Source: Sorangium cellulosum
GTDB lineage: Bacteria; Myxococcota_A; Polyangia; Polyangiales; Polyangiaceae
Direction: 5' to 3'
Length of the DNA: 64,000 nt
NCBI RefSeq assembly: GCF_004135735.1
Contig: NZ_CP012670.1
Location: 9,495,501-9,559,500 of the forward strand
Positions 25,593 to 35,991 of this stretch are shown in pieces. Every line of letters starts with the position of its first letter. Within the stretch, counting starts at the first letter, position 1. The position numbers were made by a program, and so were the translations under genes. Under the pieces are notes generated by a model that had not been told where the DNA came from, ran no database searches, and saw only the letters and a list, made by a program, of their open reading frames with translations.

Positions 25593-26799
25593 CGGCCGGC
25601 CGCCGGCCGCGAGGCTCGGCGACCGCAGCCTGTTCCCGCACCTCGCGCCCCTCGTCTACCTGAACCACGCGGCGATCTCGCCGCCCTCCCGGCCGGTGCG
25701 CCAGGCGATGCTCGCGCTGCTCGACGACTACGCCGCGCAGGGCGCCGCCGCGTTCCCGGCGTGGTTCGCGCAGCGGGTCGGCCTGCGCGCGAAGCTCGGC
25801 CGGCTCATCGGGGCGGAAGCGCAGGCGGACGACATCGCGCTCATCCAGAGCACGACGCGCGGGATCTCCGACGTCGCGCTCTGCTTCCCCTGGCGGCCGC
25901 GCGACCGGGTGATCCTCTTCGAGGGGGAGTTCCCCGCCAACGTGACGCCCTGGCAGCGCGCGGCCGCGCTCTTCGACCTGGAGATCGTCCTCCTGCCGCT
26001 CGGCGGCTTCGCGGACGGGAGCGGCGCGGGCCTCGCGCGGCTCGCCGACGAGCTCCGGCGCGGCGCGCGGCTCGTCTCCGTGAGCGCGGTGCAGTTCCAG
26101 ACGGGCCTCCGGATGCCGCTCGCCGCCATCGGCGCGCTCTGCCGGGAGCACGGCGCCGAGCTCTGCGTGGACGCGGTCCAGGCGGTCGGCGCGACGCCGG
26201 TGGACGTCGAGGCGGCGGGGATCGACTACCTCGCGTGCGGCGGCCACAAGTGGCTGATGGGGCTGGAGGGCACGGGCTTCCTCTACATCCGCCGCGAGCG
26301 CGCGCCCGCGCTCCGGCCCGCGGTGGCGGGCTGGCTGAGCCACGAGGACGGCGTGGGCTTCCTGCTGCGGGGCCCGGGCCACCTCCGCTACGATCGCCCG
26401 ATCCGGCAGCGCGCGGACTTCGTCGAGGGCGGCAACCTCAACGCCGCGGGCTTCGCCGGGCTCGAGGCGGCGGTGGACCTGATCCTCTCGATCGGCGTCG
26501 CGCGGATCCACGAGCACGCGAACCGCTACCTCGACCCGCTCGAGGCGGGGCTCCGGGAGCGCGGGTTCGAGAGCCTGCGCGCGGCGGATCCGGCGCTGCG
26601 CTCGTGCGCGCTCGGGGTGCGGCCGCCGGCCGGCGCCCCGGTGGTGGAGCTCCACCGCGAGCTCATGGGCCTCGGGATCGCGTGCTCGATCCCGGACGGG
26701 GTGCTGCGCTTCGCCCCGCACTGGCCGAACGCGCTCGACGAGGTGGAGCAGGTGCTGCTCTCGGTGGACGAGGCGCTCGCGCGGGTCCGGAAGGGCTGA
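25567..26799 (+). CDS. Aminotransferase class V family PLP enzyme (NifS/Csd-like fold)
   Basis: This 410-residue enzyme has the PLP-binding Lys in G-G-H-K-W-L-M-G (Lys228) and the cofactor-ring Asp in C-V-D-A-V-Q-A-V-G (Asp202, with Gln205). The N-terminal substrate-loop motif is Y-L-N-H-A-A-I-S-P-P. There is no obvious catalytic Cys near the C-terminus as in cysteine desulfurases, so it is more likely an aminotransferase/epimerase-like member such as the isopenicillin-N epimerase type. It overlaps the ygiQ end by 26 nt in another frame. The reaction cannot be fixed from sequence alone. Confidence 0.88.
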   Translation: MRHTAEAASGRPPAARLGDRSLFPHLAPLVYLNHAAISPPSRPVRQAMLALLDDYAAQGAAAFPAWFAQRVGLRAKLGRLIGAEAQADDIALIQSTTRGISDVALCFPWRPRDRVILFEGEFPANVTPWQRAAALFDLEIVLLPLGGFADGSGAGLARLADELRRGARLVSVSAVQFQTGLRMPLAAIGALCREHGAELCVDAVQAVGATPVDVEAAGIDYLACGGHKWLMGLEGTGFLYIRRERAPALRPAVAGWLSHEDGVGFLLRGPGHLRYDRPIRQRADFVEGGNLNAAGFAGLEAAVDLILSIGVARIHEHANRYLDPLEAGLRERGFESLRAADPALRSCALGVRPPAGAPVVELHRELMGLGIACSIPDGVLRFAPHWPNALDEVEQVLLSVDEALARVRKG

Positions 26800-26891
26800 C
26801 CACCACCTGAGCGCGCGGGGCGCGGCGGGATCATCGCGAGACGTCGTTCATTCCTCGTCGATCCCCTCGTGTCGCTCTGGCGCTTCTGGCG

Positions 26892-28208
26892 TCACCATCG
26901 ATGCTGGGTGCCGCACGCGGTGCGCACGTCCACCGTCGTGCCATGCGGCATCTCCGCCAGCGCGTCCCGGATCAGCATGGGCCTGCACACCGTGTGATCC
27001 GGCCAGCGGATATCGTCCAGCTCGTTGAACTGGGCGATCATGCCGGTGAACGGGTCCAGGAAGTCTCGGATCGTGATGGTGAGCCCATACTCCGGCGCGA
27101 GGCGCACCTGGATGTCGGTGTCGTTCAGCAGACGGAGCGACGCCCCATCGACCAAGGCCGGCGGCCCGTCGATCCTGATGTAATCGTAATTGGAGGACCA
27201 GTCAGGCTCCGACGGCTGGTAAATGATGTCATTCCCATCCCCGGGCATGAAGAGGTAACTGTCCCCCCCGGCGCCGCCGTAGAGCCGGTCGTTGCCGGCT
27301 CCGCCCTTGAGCTCGTCTTTGCCCGAGCCGCCGTAGAGCACGTCGTTGCCGCTGTCCCCGTACAGGCCGTCGTCCCCCTCGTATCCGATGAGCATGTCGT
27401 CGCCTTCCATCCCGTAGAGCAGATCCTGCCCGGCGGATCCGTCCAGGTAGTCGGCATCGTACGTCCCGGTGACCGGCGTGCCGCCCCCGTAGAGCACCAG
27501 GTAAGCCACCTCGTCCGCGGTCATCTCCGGCGAGGTGGACAGGGGACCGAACTTGATCCGATCGATCGTATGACCGGCGGCGCCGTTGCCCCCGAAGAAC
27601 CCGGCGATCAGCAGCGTGTCGGAGCGGCCGGGGAAGCTGATCAGCAGGTGGGACACGTCTCTCTGGAACACGACGTCGTCGGGCGAATCTGCGATGTACC
27701 GGAGGATCACGGTGTCGATGCTCGCGTCGGCCGTGTCGCTGTTGATGATGACGTCCTGTCCCTGGTCGAAGTAGTAGGTATCGCTGCCCTCTCCGCCCAT
27801 CATCACGTCGTTGCCGGCGTCGCCGACCAGGTTGTCGTTGCCCGCGCCGCCCTGGAGGACATCGTCCCCCGAGTCGCCGAAGACGATATCGTGGCCATCG
27901 TCGCCAAACACCTCGTCATCTCCGCCCCCGCCGAACAGGAGGTCATGCCCGCCGAGACCATGCATCACGTCGTTCCCGGCCAACCCTGACATGATATCAT
28001 CTGCCGCCGTCCCCTGGAGGGCGTCGTCGCCCGGCGTCCCCTCCATCTCGACGTACTCCGGGTCGTCCGCGGCGGCTCGCATCGTGACGGGATCGACGTC
28101 GCCGCTCGGCAGGATGTCCTCCAGGGGGACGTCCTGCGCCGTACAAGCCGACGCGGCGCCCAGGGCACCCGCCAAAGCCATGATCATGAAGGAGCGTTTC
28201 TCATTCAT
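26892..28208 (-). CDS. RTX (hemolysin-type Ca-binding repeat) lipoprotein
   Basis: This 438-residue protein has a lipoprotein signal with lipobox A-S-A-C (Cys22). Two blocks of G-G-x-G-x-D nonapeptide repeats follow (~60-135 and ~250-320), separated by linker domains. RTX repeats bind Ca2+ and fold into beta-rolls outside the cell. The C-terminal ~110 residues, ending …R-T-A-C-G-T-Q-H-R-W, are clearly homologous to the end of the large RTX protein next door. RTX proteins normally leave by type I secretion without a signal peptide; a lipobox suggests surface anchoring instead. The ribosome site before 28208 is weak and Met8/Met10 are alternative starts. A 144-nt gap separates it from the larger gene upstream. 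Confidence 0.88.
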   Translation of the reverse strand: MNEKRSFMIMALAGALGAASACTAQDVPLEDILPSGDVDPVTMRAAADDPEYVEMEGTPGDDALQGTAADDIMSGLAGNDVMHGLGGHDLLFGGGGDDEVFGDDGHDIVFGDSGDDVLQGGAGNDNLVGDAGNDVMMGGEGSDTYYFDQGQDVIINSDTADASIDTVILRYIADSPDDVVFQRDVSHLLISFPGRSDTLLIAGFFGGNGAAGHTIDRIKFGPLSTSPEMTADEVAYLVLYGGGTPVTGTYDADYLDGSAGQDLLYGMEGDDMLIGYEGDDGLYGDSGNDVLYGGSGKDELKGGAGNDRLYGGAGGDSYLFMPGDGNDIIYQPSEPDWSSNYDYIRIDGPPALVDGASLRLLNDTDIQVRLAPEYGLTITIRDFLDPFTGMIAQFNELDDIRWPDHTVCRPMLIRDALAEMPHGTTVDVRTACGTQHRW

Positions 28209-28352
28209 CGTAGGTATTCTCGGTTTGACTCAGCGTTGGATGGCGAGATCTGATACCAAGGACTGCACGAGGCGCGGCACGCGCGCGGCCGGCGCCCTTC
28301 ACCTCACGACGTCGCGCTGCGCGACGCCACGCGCGAAGGGCGCCGCGCGCCG

Positions 28353-31300
28353 CTACCACTGCATGTCGCTGCCGCACGCGGTCCGGGCGGGGACCGCGGT
28401 CCCGGACGGGCTCGCGACCAGCGCGTCCCGGATCCGCTCCTTGGTGCACAGCGTGTGATCCGACCAGCGGACCTCGTCGACCTCGTTGGTCGGCTTGACG
28501 GTGCCGGCGGCGTCGCCCAGGAGAAAGTCGCGGATCGTCACCACGAGCTCGTCCTCCGCCGAGAGCCGCAGCTCGATGTCTCTCGGGTTCACCCGCCGGA
28601 ACGTGGCTCCCTCGATCACCGCCGCCGGCCCGCCGATCTCGATGACGTCGAGATCCCCAGGCGCGCCGTCCGACGCCTGCACGATGATGTCGGCCCCGTC
28701 GCCGGGGTTGAACACGTACCTGTCGCCCCCGGCGCCGCCGCGGAGCGTGTCGTTGCCGGTCCCGCCGTTCAGCGTGTCGGCGCCGGGATCGCCGTACAGC
28801 TCGTCGGCGCCCGCCATCCCGTTCAGGATATCGTCGCCGTCCTTTCCGAACAGCGCGTCATTGCCGCCGAAGCCGGAGATCGTGTCCGCCCCGAGGAACC
28901 CTTCGAGACGGTTCGCGAGCTCGTCCCCGTCGATGGGGCTCCCGTCCCCGTAGAGCATCAGATGAGCCACCTCGGCGGCCGTCATCTGCGGCGCGCCGGG
29001 GGCGGCGCCGAACTGGAACAGGTCGATCGTGTACGCAGAGGCCGCGTTGCCCGTCAGGAACTGGGAGACGCGTAATGTGTCGGGGCGCCCGCGAACGCTG
29101 ATCAGGAGATCGCTGAATCCGTCCTTTCGGAACTCCAGGTCGCCGGGCGCGAGGGCGTCGTCGAAGATCACGGTGTCGATGCTGGCAGCGCCCACGTCGC
29201 TGTTCTGGATGATGTCCTGCCCTCCGGAGTAATAGTATGTATCGCTGCCCTCTCCGCCGTTCATCGAATCGTCGCCGGCCCCGCCGACGAGGACGTCGTC
29301 GCCCTGGTAACCGTTGAGGCGATCGTCCCCGTTCCCACCCTCGAGGGTGTCGTTGCCGCCGTCACCGCTCAACGAGTCGTTGCCGTCATCGCCCTTCAGA
29401 GAGTCGTCGCCGCCTTGCCCGGAGATCGCGTCGTTCCCTGCGAACCCCGAGATGACGTCCGCCGAGTCGAACCCGACGATGCTGTCGTTCCCCGGTGTCC
29501 CGGCGAGCGCCAGGAAGCGCAGGTCCTCCCTGTTCCAGGTCGCGGTGGCCGGATCGCCGATCTGCATGACGTCGACCCCCGAAGCGCCGCTCTCGGTGAA
29601 CTGCGACCGAACGGTGATCTGCCGGTACTCGCCGTCGCCCAGGAGCGTGACGATCATGGCCCGGTTCACGTTGCGGACGTGCACCATCTCGGGCGTCACG
29701 TCGGCGCCGAGCACGAGGCGATTGCTGCCGCCCGAGAAGTCGTCCACCAGATCGGTGCCTCCCTCCATGCCGCCCACGAGGAACGTGTCGTCGCCCTCGC
29801 CGCCGGTGAAATGGTCGTCGCCCTCGCCGCCGTCGAGCACGTCGTTCCCCCGCTGCCCCGTGAGGTTGTCGTCCCCGCTCCCGCCGATCAGGTGGTCGTC
29901 GCCGTCGCCGCCGTCGAGCCCGTCGTCGCCGTCATCGCCCGACAGGACATCATCGCCGCCTTGGCCCGAGAGCCCGTCGTTCCCCGGACCTCCCGAGATG
30001 ATGTCCGCCGTCGAGAACCCCACGAGGCTGTCGTTCTCCGGCGAGCCGGCGACCGCCAGGAGCCGCAGGTCCTCCCTGCTCCAGGTGATGATGGCGGGGT
30101 CGCCGATCTGCACGGTGTCCACGCCGCTCGAGCTGCTCTCGCTGAACTGCCCCCGGACCTTGACCTGCCGGGACTGGCCGTTGCTCGCGATCGTGAGGAT
30201 CATGTCCAGACCGACGTGGCGGACACGCACCATCTCGGGCGACACGTCGGCGCCGAGCACGAGCCGGTCGTCCCCCGAATAATCATCCACCAGATCGTCG
30301 CCGCCCCCCAGGCCGCCCACGATGTGCGTGTCGTTGCCTTCATTGCCGGTGAAATGATCGTCGCCTGGACCGCCCTCGAGCACGTCGTCGCCCGCGTGGC
30401 CCACGAGGCGGTCATCCCCGCTGCCCCCGATCAGGTGGTCGTCGTGATTGCCGCCGGTGAGGGTGTCGTCCCCGCTGCCGCCGTCCAGGCGGTCCTCGCC
30501 GTCGCCGCCGTCGAGCCCGTCGTTCCCGTCGCCGCCGGACAGGTCGTCGTCGCCGCCGCGGCCGCTGATCACGTCGTTTCCATCGCCGCCCGAGATGGTG
30601 TCCGCCGACTCGAACGCCGTGATGACGTCGTTGCCCGTCGTGCCGGACATGGCCATCTGCTTGAGCTCCTCCCTGTTCCACGCCGCCACGGCCGGCTCGC
30701 CGATCTGCACGACGTCCACGCCCCGCGTGTCGCCCTCGGTGAACTGCCACCGGACCGTGACCTCCCGCGATTCACCATCGCCCGTCACGGTGAGGACCAT
30801 CGTGCCGTTGTCGTTGCGGACGCGGATCATCTCGGGCGTGACGTCGGTGGCGAACGCGAGTCGGTTGCTGCCCGCCACGTCGTCGACCAGATCGTCACCT
30901 GCCAGGAGCCCGCCCACGAGGAACAGGTCGTCGCCGTCGCCACCCCTGAAGTGATCGTCGCCCGCGTCGTCGTCGAGCACGTCGTCTCCACGCTGGCCGG
31001 AGAGGTTGTCGTCCCCGGCGCCCCCGTACAGGTAGTCGCCGTGATCGCCCCCGTCGAGGCTGTCGTTGCCGTCGCCGCCGAGCAGGAAGTCCTGCCCATC
31101 CTGGCCGGCGACCGCGTCGTTGCCCCCCTGCGCGTCGATGAGGTCCGCGGTCCCGTAGCCGAGGATCGACCCGCCTGCGTCGCCGTTGTCCAGCACCTTC
31201 ACGCGGAGGTCGCGGGTCTCCCAGAACGTGCCGTCGCTGAACGCGACGGTCCCCAGCGCGGCGCCGCTCGCGGCGTCTTGACCGAAGAACCCCGCGACGG

Positions 31301-34151
31301 AGACCTTCGTGCGGGTCTCCTGAGGCGCGCTCGTCACCTCGAGGACGAGGTTGAGGTTCTCGCGCGTGACCTTGACGTCCTCCTTGCGGATGCCGTCGAC
31401 GAACTGCAGCGTGTCGGTGCTGAGCTCGGAGCCCGCGAGGTAAAGCTCGCCGTAATTCGCGCCGACGACGTAGGTGTCGTCGCCGGGGCCGCCGTCGATG
31501 CGGTCCGCGTCGGTCGGGTGGACGAAGATGAGGTCGTCGCCCACGCCGGCCGACACCTTCTGGGCGTTCCAGACGAGATCATGGCCGTTGCGGTGGTGAT
31601 CGAAGCGGAGGGGCGTCGTCCTGGTGGGGTTCGCGATCTGGCCCTCCCAGGTGTAATCGAACCAGCGGAAACTGCCGCACAGATCCCCGGGGCTGAGCTT
31701 CACCAGGAAGGAGTCGGGCCGGTTGTACGGGTCGGGGTTGCCGCTGTGCATGAACAGGGAGTGCCGGTCCTGCAGCGCCCCCAGGTACGACTCATTGTAG
31801 TGGGCGGTGGGATCCATCCCCGCCGATGGCTGCCAGAAGCAGCCGCCGACGGGGAGCCAGTCGTTCGCATAATCGAAGGTCGCATCCAGCGTCGCGTCGA
31901 GGGCGTCCGCGATGAGCGGGCGCGGATCCCAGCCGAAGCGCATCAGCGAGGGGCCCGCGTGGCGCACGAGGTCCACGAGATCGGCGAGCGCGTCATTGGA
32001 CTGGACCATCTCGTACTCGCTGTCGATATCGAGCTGGAGGCGCTGGTCCAGCGCCGAGAAGTCGAGGCTCCCTGGCTCGGTGGGGTCGGGGACGAGATCG
32101 AGGTGCGACTGCAGGCGCGTCTGGACGGCGAGGGCACCGTAAACCCGCTCGGAGATCAGGCGGTACGCCGCGTCGAACCCCCACGTGTTCTGGCCGTTGA
32201 ACGTGACGCGCTTGCCATACGCGTCGGTCGACAGATCGTCCCAGTCGCGGCTCGCCACGCCGCTGAACACCTCGACCACGGTGAGGCGCCCGAGGTGCCT
32301 CTTGTACTCGATCACCATCGGATGATCGCTGAGCTCCAGCACCTGCTTCAGCCACCGCGGGTCTCCGCTCACCCCGAGGCGCTCCGCCTCCGAGGAGAAC
32401 AGCGTCGCCAGATCCGTGCGCGTCTGGTTCTCCGTCGCGCCCGGCACGAGCGGGGTCACCCCATAGTCGGCGCTCATCGGGTACACTTGACCTCTGCTGA
32501 CGGAGGAGCCGCCGCTCGTGGTGAACGCGCCGCCGCCTTGCGCGTCGACCTTCGGCTTCTTCGCGCGCTGGAAGTTCACCCAGATGGGCGTGTTGGTCGC
32601 GATCGACTGGTGGTAGAGCGAGCCCCCGGGCGCCGCCTGCGCCCAGCGCGCCAGGATCTCGTCGATCTTGCGCCGCTGGCCCTCGCGCGTCGGCTCGGCC
32701 GCGAACGCGCTGACCAGCGAGAGCAGCACGGGATCGACCGACATCGCCTCGCGCAGCGGGCGCACGAACCCGCTGCCGCCCATGTACGGGAGCGCCGCGG
32801 CCTCGGGCGAGATGACGACCGGGTCCGTGAACTCCGCGTAGAAGTTGTCCTCCGCCGGGATCAGGTTGGCGACGATCCCCGTCGTCCCGTCGTCGCGGGT
32901 GTACACGGCCATGCCAGAGAACGTGTTCCCGTTCTGGCTGCGGAAGAGGTCGGTGGCCGAGAGGGAGATCGAGGTGATCCCCATCTCCGCGAGCGGCGCG
33001 AGCTCGCCGAAGTCGGCCCGGCCGTTCGAGTTCAGGTCCTGCCAGACGCGCAGCATGCCGAAGTCGGCGTCGGCGGCGTCGACGAGCCCGTCGCGCGTGG
33101 AGTCGAGATCCGAGAGGGCGTCGAGGCCGTCGGCCGCCAGGGTCCCGTCGAGCTTCACGGTGTTGACGCCGAAGAGCTCGTTGCCGTTGGTGATCTTGCC
33201 GTCGAGGTTGCGATCCCGCACGATCCAGCCGTCGTCGGGCGCCACCCACCCCGTGGCGGTGGCCACCCCGTCGCCGTCGTGATCGAAGAGGACCGAGTCC
33301 GATCCATCGAGGCCGAGGGTCTCGACGCCGTCGTCGTCGAGATCGATCGCGAGCGGATCGCCGCCGATGTTCATGAAGGCGAGGAAGAGCGCCATGTCCG
33401 GCAGCTCGGCGTCGACGTCGCTCATGTGCGGCGCCCGCCCCTGGGACAGATCCAGGAGGTAGTCCTGGCGCCAGCGCATGAAGTCGGCCAGGTGCCCCAG
33501 CATGCCGTTGCCGAGCAGGTCGCGCCGGCCGAACCCGACGTACTCCTCGTTGATGATCTCCAGGCCGAGGATCGATGTCTCGACCGCGAACCCCCAGTTG
33601 GGGTCAGGCGACTGGATCCCTTCCAGGACGAGCTTGAGCTTCGCCTCCGTCTCCCAGTGGTCGCCCTGCTGATGAACGCCGGAGCCGTCCGCCTTGTAGC
33701 TGGTCCTGAGCGGGCGGGCGAGCCCGAACTCGATCTCCGCCTTCTCGGGGACGTACTCCCACTTGTCGTTCATCTTCCCTTCGGTGACGAGCGCGACGTT
33801 CGGTCCGACGGGGACCTCCAGCTTGATGCCGCGGTTCGTGCCGTAGGTGACGACGCCGTTCCCCTCGCCGGGCACGTTCCAGACCCCGCCGTTCTCGATG
33901 GCGGTGGGGTTGGTGCCGTAGTTGGCCGAGTAGATGCCCGAGTTGGGTGAGGTGAGCTCGAAGTTGATGTTCCCCTCCGACGCGTTCCACTTGAGCTCGA
34001 AGCCGCCGGGGCCCTCCCATTTGCCCTGCTTCACGCCGCTCTTCGGCTGGATGTCTTCCCAGGAGAAGGCATGCGCCGCGGGCGCCACGCCGAGCGCCCC
34101 TATCGTTGTCAGGATCGCAAGCAGAAGATTCTTGTTGGTAATTCGTCTCAT
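28353..34151 (-). CDS. Giant Sec-exported RTX/EF-hand calcium-binding protein
   Basis: This is a 1932-residue protein. ATG 34151 was chosen because GGAG lies upstream and a Sec signal follows (M-R-R-I-T-N … A-P-A-A-H-A, cleavage after ~28); the frame is open further up without a signal. Residues ~265-375 hold several EF-hand-like loops (D-L-D-D-D-G-V-E-T, D-H-D-G-D-G, D-R-N-L-D-G-K, D-L-N-S-N-G). From ~880 to ~1850 there are many G-G-x-G-x-D repeats arranged in three duplicated modules of ~180-200 residues, each ending with a W-x-R-E-(D/E)-L helix, then a different terminal module. The C-terminus (…R-T-A-C-G-S-D-M-Q-W) matches the RTX lipoprotein. It is probably a secreted or surface Ca2+-stabilised structural protein, enzyme or adhesin. 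Expression is likely sigma-54 dependent (see promoter). Confidence 0.9.
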   Translation of the reverse strand: MRRITNKNLLLAILTTIGALGVAPAAHAFSWEDIQPKSGVKQGKWEGPGGFELKWNASEGNINFELTSPNSGIYSANYGTNPTAIENGGVWNVPGEGNGVVTYGTNRGIKLEVPVGPNVALVTEGKMNDKWEYVPEKAEIEFGLARPLRTSYKADGSGVHQQGDHWETEAKLKLVLEGIQSPDPNWGFAVETSILGLEIINEEYVGFGRRDLLGNGMLGHLADFMRWRQDYLLDLSQGRAPHMSDVDAELPDMALFLAFMNIGGDPLAIDLDDDGVETLGLDGSDSVLFDHDGDGVATATGWVAPDDGWIVRDRNLDGKITNGNELFGVNTVKLDGTLAADGLDALSDLDSTRDGLVDAADADFGMLRVWQDLNSNGRADFGELAPLAEMGITSISLSATDLFRSQNGNTFSGMAVYTRDDGTTGIVANLIPAEDNFYAEFTDPVVISPEAAALPYMGGSGFVRPLREAMSVDPVLLSLVSAFAAEPTREGQRRKIDEILARWAQAAPGGSLYHQSIATNTPIWVNFQRAKKPKVDAQGGGAFTTSGGSSVSRGQVYPMSADYGVTPLVPGATENQTRTDLATLFSSEAERLGVSGDPRWLKQVLELSDHPMVIEYKRHLGRLTVVEVFSGVASRDWDDLSTDAYGKRVTFNGQNTWGFDAAYRLISERVYGALAVQTRLQSHLDLVPDPTEPGSLDFSALDQRLQLDIDSEYEMVQSNDALADLVDLVRHAGPSLMRFGWDPRPLIADALDATLDATFDYANDWLPVGGCFWQPSAGMDPTAHYNESYLGALQDRHSLFMHSGNPDPYNRPDSFLVKLSPGDLCGSFRWFDYTWEGQIANPTRTTPLRFDHHRNGHDLVWNAQKVSAGVGDDLIFVHPTDADRIDGGPGDDTYVVGANYGELYLAGSELSTDTLQFVDGIRKEDVKVTRENLNLVLEVTSAPQETRTKVSVAGFFGQDAASGAALGTVAFSDGTFWETRDLRVKVLDNGDAGGSILGYGTADLIDAQGGNDAVAGQDGQDFLLGGDGNDSLDGGDHGDYLYGGAGDDNLSGQRGDDVLDDDAGDDHFRGGDGDDLFLVGGLLAGDDLVDDVAGSNRLAFATDVTPEMIRVRNDNGTMVLTVTGDGESREVTVRWQFTEGDTRGVDVVQIGEPAVAAWNREELKQMAMSGTTGNDVITAFESADTISGGDGNDVISGRGGDDDLSGGDGNDGLDGGDGEDRLDGGSGDDTLTGGNHDDHLIGGSGDDRLVGHAGDDVLEGGPGDDHFTGNEGNDTHIVGGLGGGDDLVDDYSGDDRLVLGADVSPEMVRVRHVGLDMILTIASNGQSRQVKVRGQFSESSSSGVDTVQIGDPAIITWSREDLRLLAVAGSPENDSLVGFSTADIISGGPGNDGLSGQGGDDVLSGDDGDDGLDGGDGDDHLIGGSGDDNLTGQRGNDVLDGGEGDDHFTGGEGDDTFLVGGMEGGTDLVDDFSGGSNRLVLGADVTPEMVHVRNVNRAMIVTLLGDGEYRQITVRSQFTESGASGVDVMQIGDPATATWNREDLRFLALAGTPGNDSIVGFDSADVISGFAGNDAISGQGGDDSLKGDDGNDSLSGDGGNDTLEGGNGDDRLNGYQGDDVLVGGAGDDSMNGGEGSDTYYYSGGQDIIQNSDVGAASIDTVIFDDALAPGDLEFRKDGFSDLLISVRGRPDTLRVSQFLTGNAASAYTIDLFQFGAAPGAPQMTAAEVAHLMLYGDGSPIDGDELANRLEGFLGADTISGFGGNDALFGKDGDDILNGMAGADELYGDPGADTLNGGTGNDTLRGGAGGDRYVFNPGDGADIIVQASDGAPGDLDVIEIGGPAAVIEGATFRRVNPRDIELRLSAEDELVVTIRDFLLGDAAGTVKPTNEVDEVRWSDHTLCTKERIRDALVASPSGTAVPARTACGSDMQW

Positions 34152-34183
34152 CGCGCCCACTCCAGAACGAGCGCTGGATACTC

Positions 34184-34199
34184 GGCAAGAACCGCGCCA
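34184..34199 (-). promoter_or_regulatory. Sigma-54 (-24/-12) promoter of the giant RTX gene
   Basis: On the minus strand the sequence TGGCGCGGTTCTTGCC matches the consensus TGGCACG-N4-TTGCW at the invariant GG and GC with exact spacing. Differences are A to G at position 5 and W to C at position 16. A start about 12 bases past the GC falls near 34173, giving a ~22-base leader that contains the GGAG ribosome site of the RTX gene. Confidence 0.7.
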
Positions 34200-34301
34200 C
34201 GCCTGGCGCGGGCGGATCCTCCGGAGGGCCCAGGCAAACAGGCGGAGATCCCGGCCGCGCCGTGACACCGAACGCGGCCATGTCACGGCGCGGCGCGCCC
34301 G

Positions 34302-34327
34302 ATGTCACGTGACATGTCCCGTGACAT
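34302..34327. promoter_or_regulatory. Tandem palindromic operator (candidate UAS) ATGTCACGTGACAT
   Basis: A perfect 14-bp palindrome ATGTCACGTGACAT (34302-34315) is followed at once by a near-perfect copy ATGTCCCGTGACAT (34314-34327). Half-sites ATGTCACG (34280) and CGTGACAC (34261) lie toward the promoter. The cluster is ~100-130 bases upstream of the sigma-54 promoter, the usual place for activator binding. Confidence 0.7.
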
Positions 34328-34484
34328 CGGCGGACCGGCTCGATGTCTCCGCGCGGCGCCGGCATCGCGACGGGCGCCGGCGGGCGTCCGGGCTTCGGGC
34401 TGGCTTGCATGGGGTATTTCGAACCCCTCACGTCCGGAGGCGCGCCAGCGCTGATCCTGGATTCCTCCTCCCCCCTCGCCGCCC

Positions 34485-35864
<1,380 letters not shown>

Positions 35865-35991
35865 GCGCCGCAGTATACGCGGGCGGCGCCTCGCCCGGGG
35901 AGCCGGCGACCGGCGCAGGGGTTGTTGAACGTGTCGTGCTCGGGCACGTCATCCTGGTGAATGGCAACACGGGGTCGATGGAGGACGGACG

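Noticed and set aside
28209..28330. Sigma-54 promoter before the RTX lipoprotein gene
   Set aside because: TTGGTATCAGATCTCGCC has GG and GC separated by one base too many, and no palindromes like those of the large RTX gene are nearby.
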